Shown here piece after piece: positions 5,923 through 6,487 of a stretch of DNA of 6,487 nt (the stretch's first letter is position 1; every line of letters begins with the position of its first letter). Location of the stretch: the NCBI GenBank assembly GCA_003152145.1, contig PLZL01000305.1:2716-9202 (forward strand). The letters run 5' to 3'. A program made the translations under genes and the position numbers. The stretch comes from Limisphaerales bacterium. Lineage in GTDB: Bacteria > Verrucomicrobiota > Verrucomicrobiae > Limisphaerales > UBA11358. Under the pieces are notes generated by a model. It was not told the origin of the DNA. It searched no databases and was given only the letters and a program-made list of their open reading frames with translations.

Positions 5923-6429
5923 TCACGCCCTAGGCTGTGATTGGGCAATTGCAGTCGCGCGCCGGGCGGCGTGATCGCGGATGTGGTCGAAATCTCCCTT
6001 TTCGCAACCCGCCACGAAACCTTCAGTGACGGATTTGAGTTCCTCCCAGCGCGCGCGGATTTGTTTCGCCTCGGCCTGGGTGACTTCGCTGTCGTGCGCG
6101 GCCTTGGCGATGACGTGGAGGAGGTCGGCGAATTCCTGCACAATCTGGTTGGTGGCGGGAATCAGATAATGCGGATGCGCGATGCTCCTGGGATTTTGGA
6201 TGAAGAATCCGTTGGCGCGCTGGCAAATCCACTGGGCAATCCGGTGGTCACCGGTGCTTTGGAGCAGCGCCTCGATGCGGTCGAGTGGGTTGCCGATGCC
6301 GCTGCCGGCGGCGTGTTCGGGCGGTTCGGCCCATTTGTAAATTACCGAGACCGAAACGCCGATGTCTTCGGAGACCTGTTTGGGCGGCTTCGCCTTGAAT
6401 ACTTCGCGCAGGAGTTCGTAGGATTGCAT
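5923..6429 (-). CDS. HTH protein resembling phage regulatory CII (CP76) family
   Basis: This 168-residue cytoplasmic protein is probably a DNA-binding regulator. At about 17-33, KQVSEDIGVSVSVIYKW reads as a helix-turn-helix: a short helix, a GV turn, then a recognition helix ending in the YKW seen in many phage-type repressors. Next come NPLDRIEALLQSTGDHRIAQWICQ (47-70) and FFIQNP, matching the order 'LDEALAIMEATGDHRIL' remembered for phage regulatory CII-like proteins. The C-terminal half is helical (VQEFADLLHVIAKAA, then EAKQIRARWEELKSVTEGFVAG) and may mediate oligomerisation. The ATG at 6429 gives the natural MQSYELLREVF start, although the nearest GGAG lies about 20 bases upstream. No integrase, structural phage gene or other phage marker is in the window, so it may be a chromosomal regulator derived from this family. 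DNA targets are unknown. Confidence 0.75.
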   Translation of the reverse strand: MQSYELLREVFKAKPPKQVSEDIGVSVSVIYKWAEPPEHAAGSGIGNPLDRIEALLQSTGDHRIAQWICQRANGFFIQNPRSIAHPHYLIPATNQIVQEFADLLHVIAKAAHDSEVTQAEAKQIRARWEELKSVTEGFVAGCEKGDFDHIRDHAARRATAIAQSQPRA

Positions 6430-6487
6430 GGCCAGACTTTGAAAAAGACTCCGGCGGATGGCAAGCGCGAATGGATTACAAAATGGA

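Overview
The window most resembles a chromosomal segment from a verrucomicrobial bacterium (Verrucomicrobiota, Pedosphaera/Limisphaera-like). This rests on remembered family resemblance, not a search. Three things point there: a C-terminal domain of the type 'YILQGSTNLNTW ... FYRAVLGP' on a large secreted protein, a 'GSTLTLIQGALKIMAWTKAK' segment that I associate with extended ECF sigma factors of that phylum, and short phrase-like interspersed repeats (GTTGATGGTT and GCCTTCA types).

Layout. 1-1335 (+): the 3' end of a DppB/OppB-type permease gene, overlapping by 8 bases a complete DppC/OppC-type permease gene. Together they form the membrane channel of a peptide-type ABC importer; no ATPase or binding-protein gene follows. 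1336-1671: non-coding. 1672-2115 (+): a stand-alone CheY-like receiver protein. 2178-2942 (-): a small membrane-anchored protein of unknown function, preceded upstream (2943 to about 3122) by what looks like the decayed C-terminal end of an ECF sigma factor. 3272-5674 (+): an 800-residue secreted protein built of 14 repeats of about 49 residues plus the C-terminal domain named above. 5675-5922: non-coding, with a nested hairpin and a repeat fragment. 5923-6429 (-): a small helix-turn-helix protein resembling the phage regulatory CII (CP76) family. 6430-6487: upstream sequence of that gene, cut by the window edge.

The genes do not form one pathway. Only the two permeases are clearly an operon; the rest are single genes in alternating orientation. 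The points most worth a second look are the palindromic repeat lying inside the start of the oppC-like gene, the sigma-factor relic whose membrane-anchored tail seems to survive as its own gene, and the 14-unit repeat protein whose N-terminus appears to complete the last repeat.
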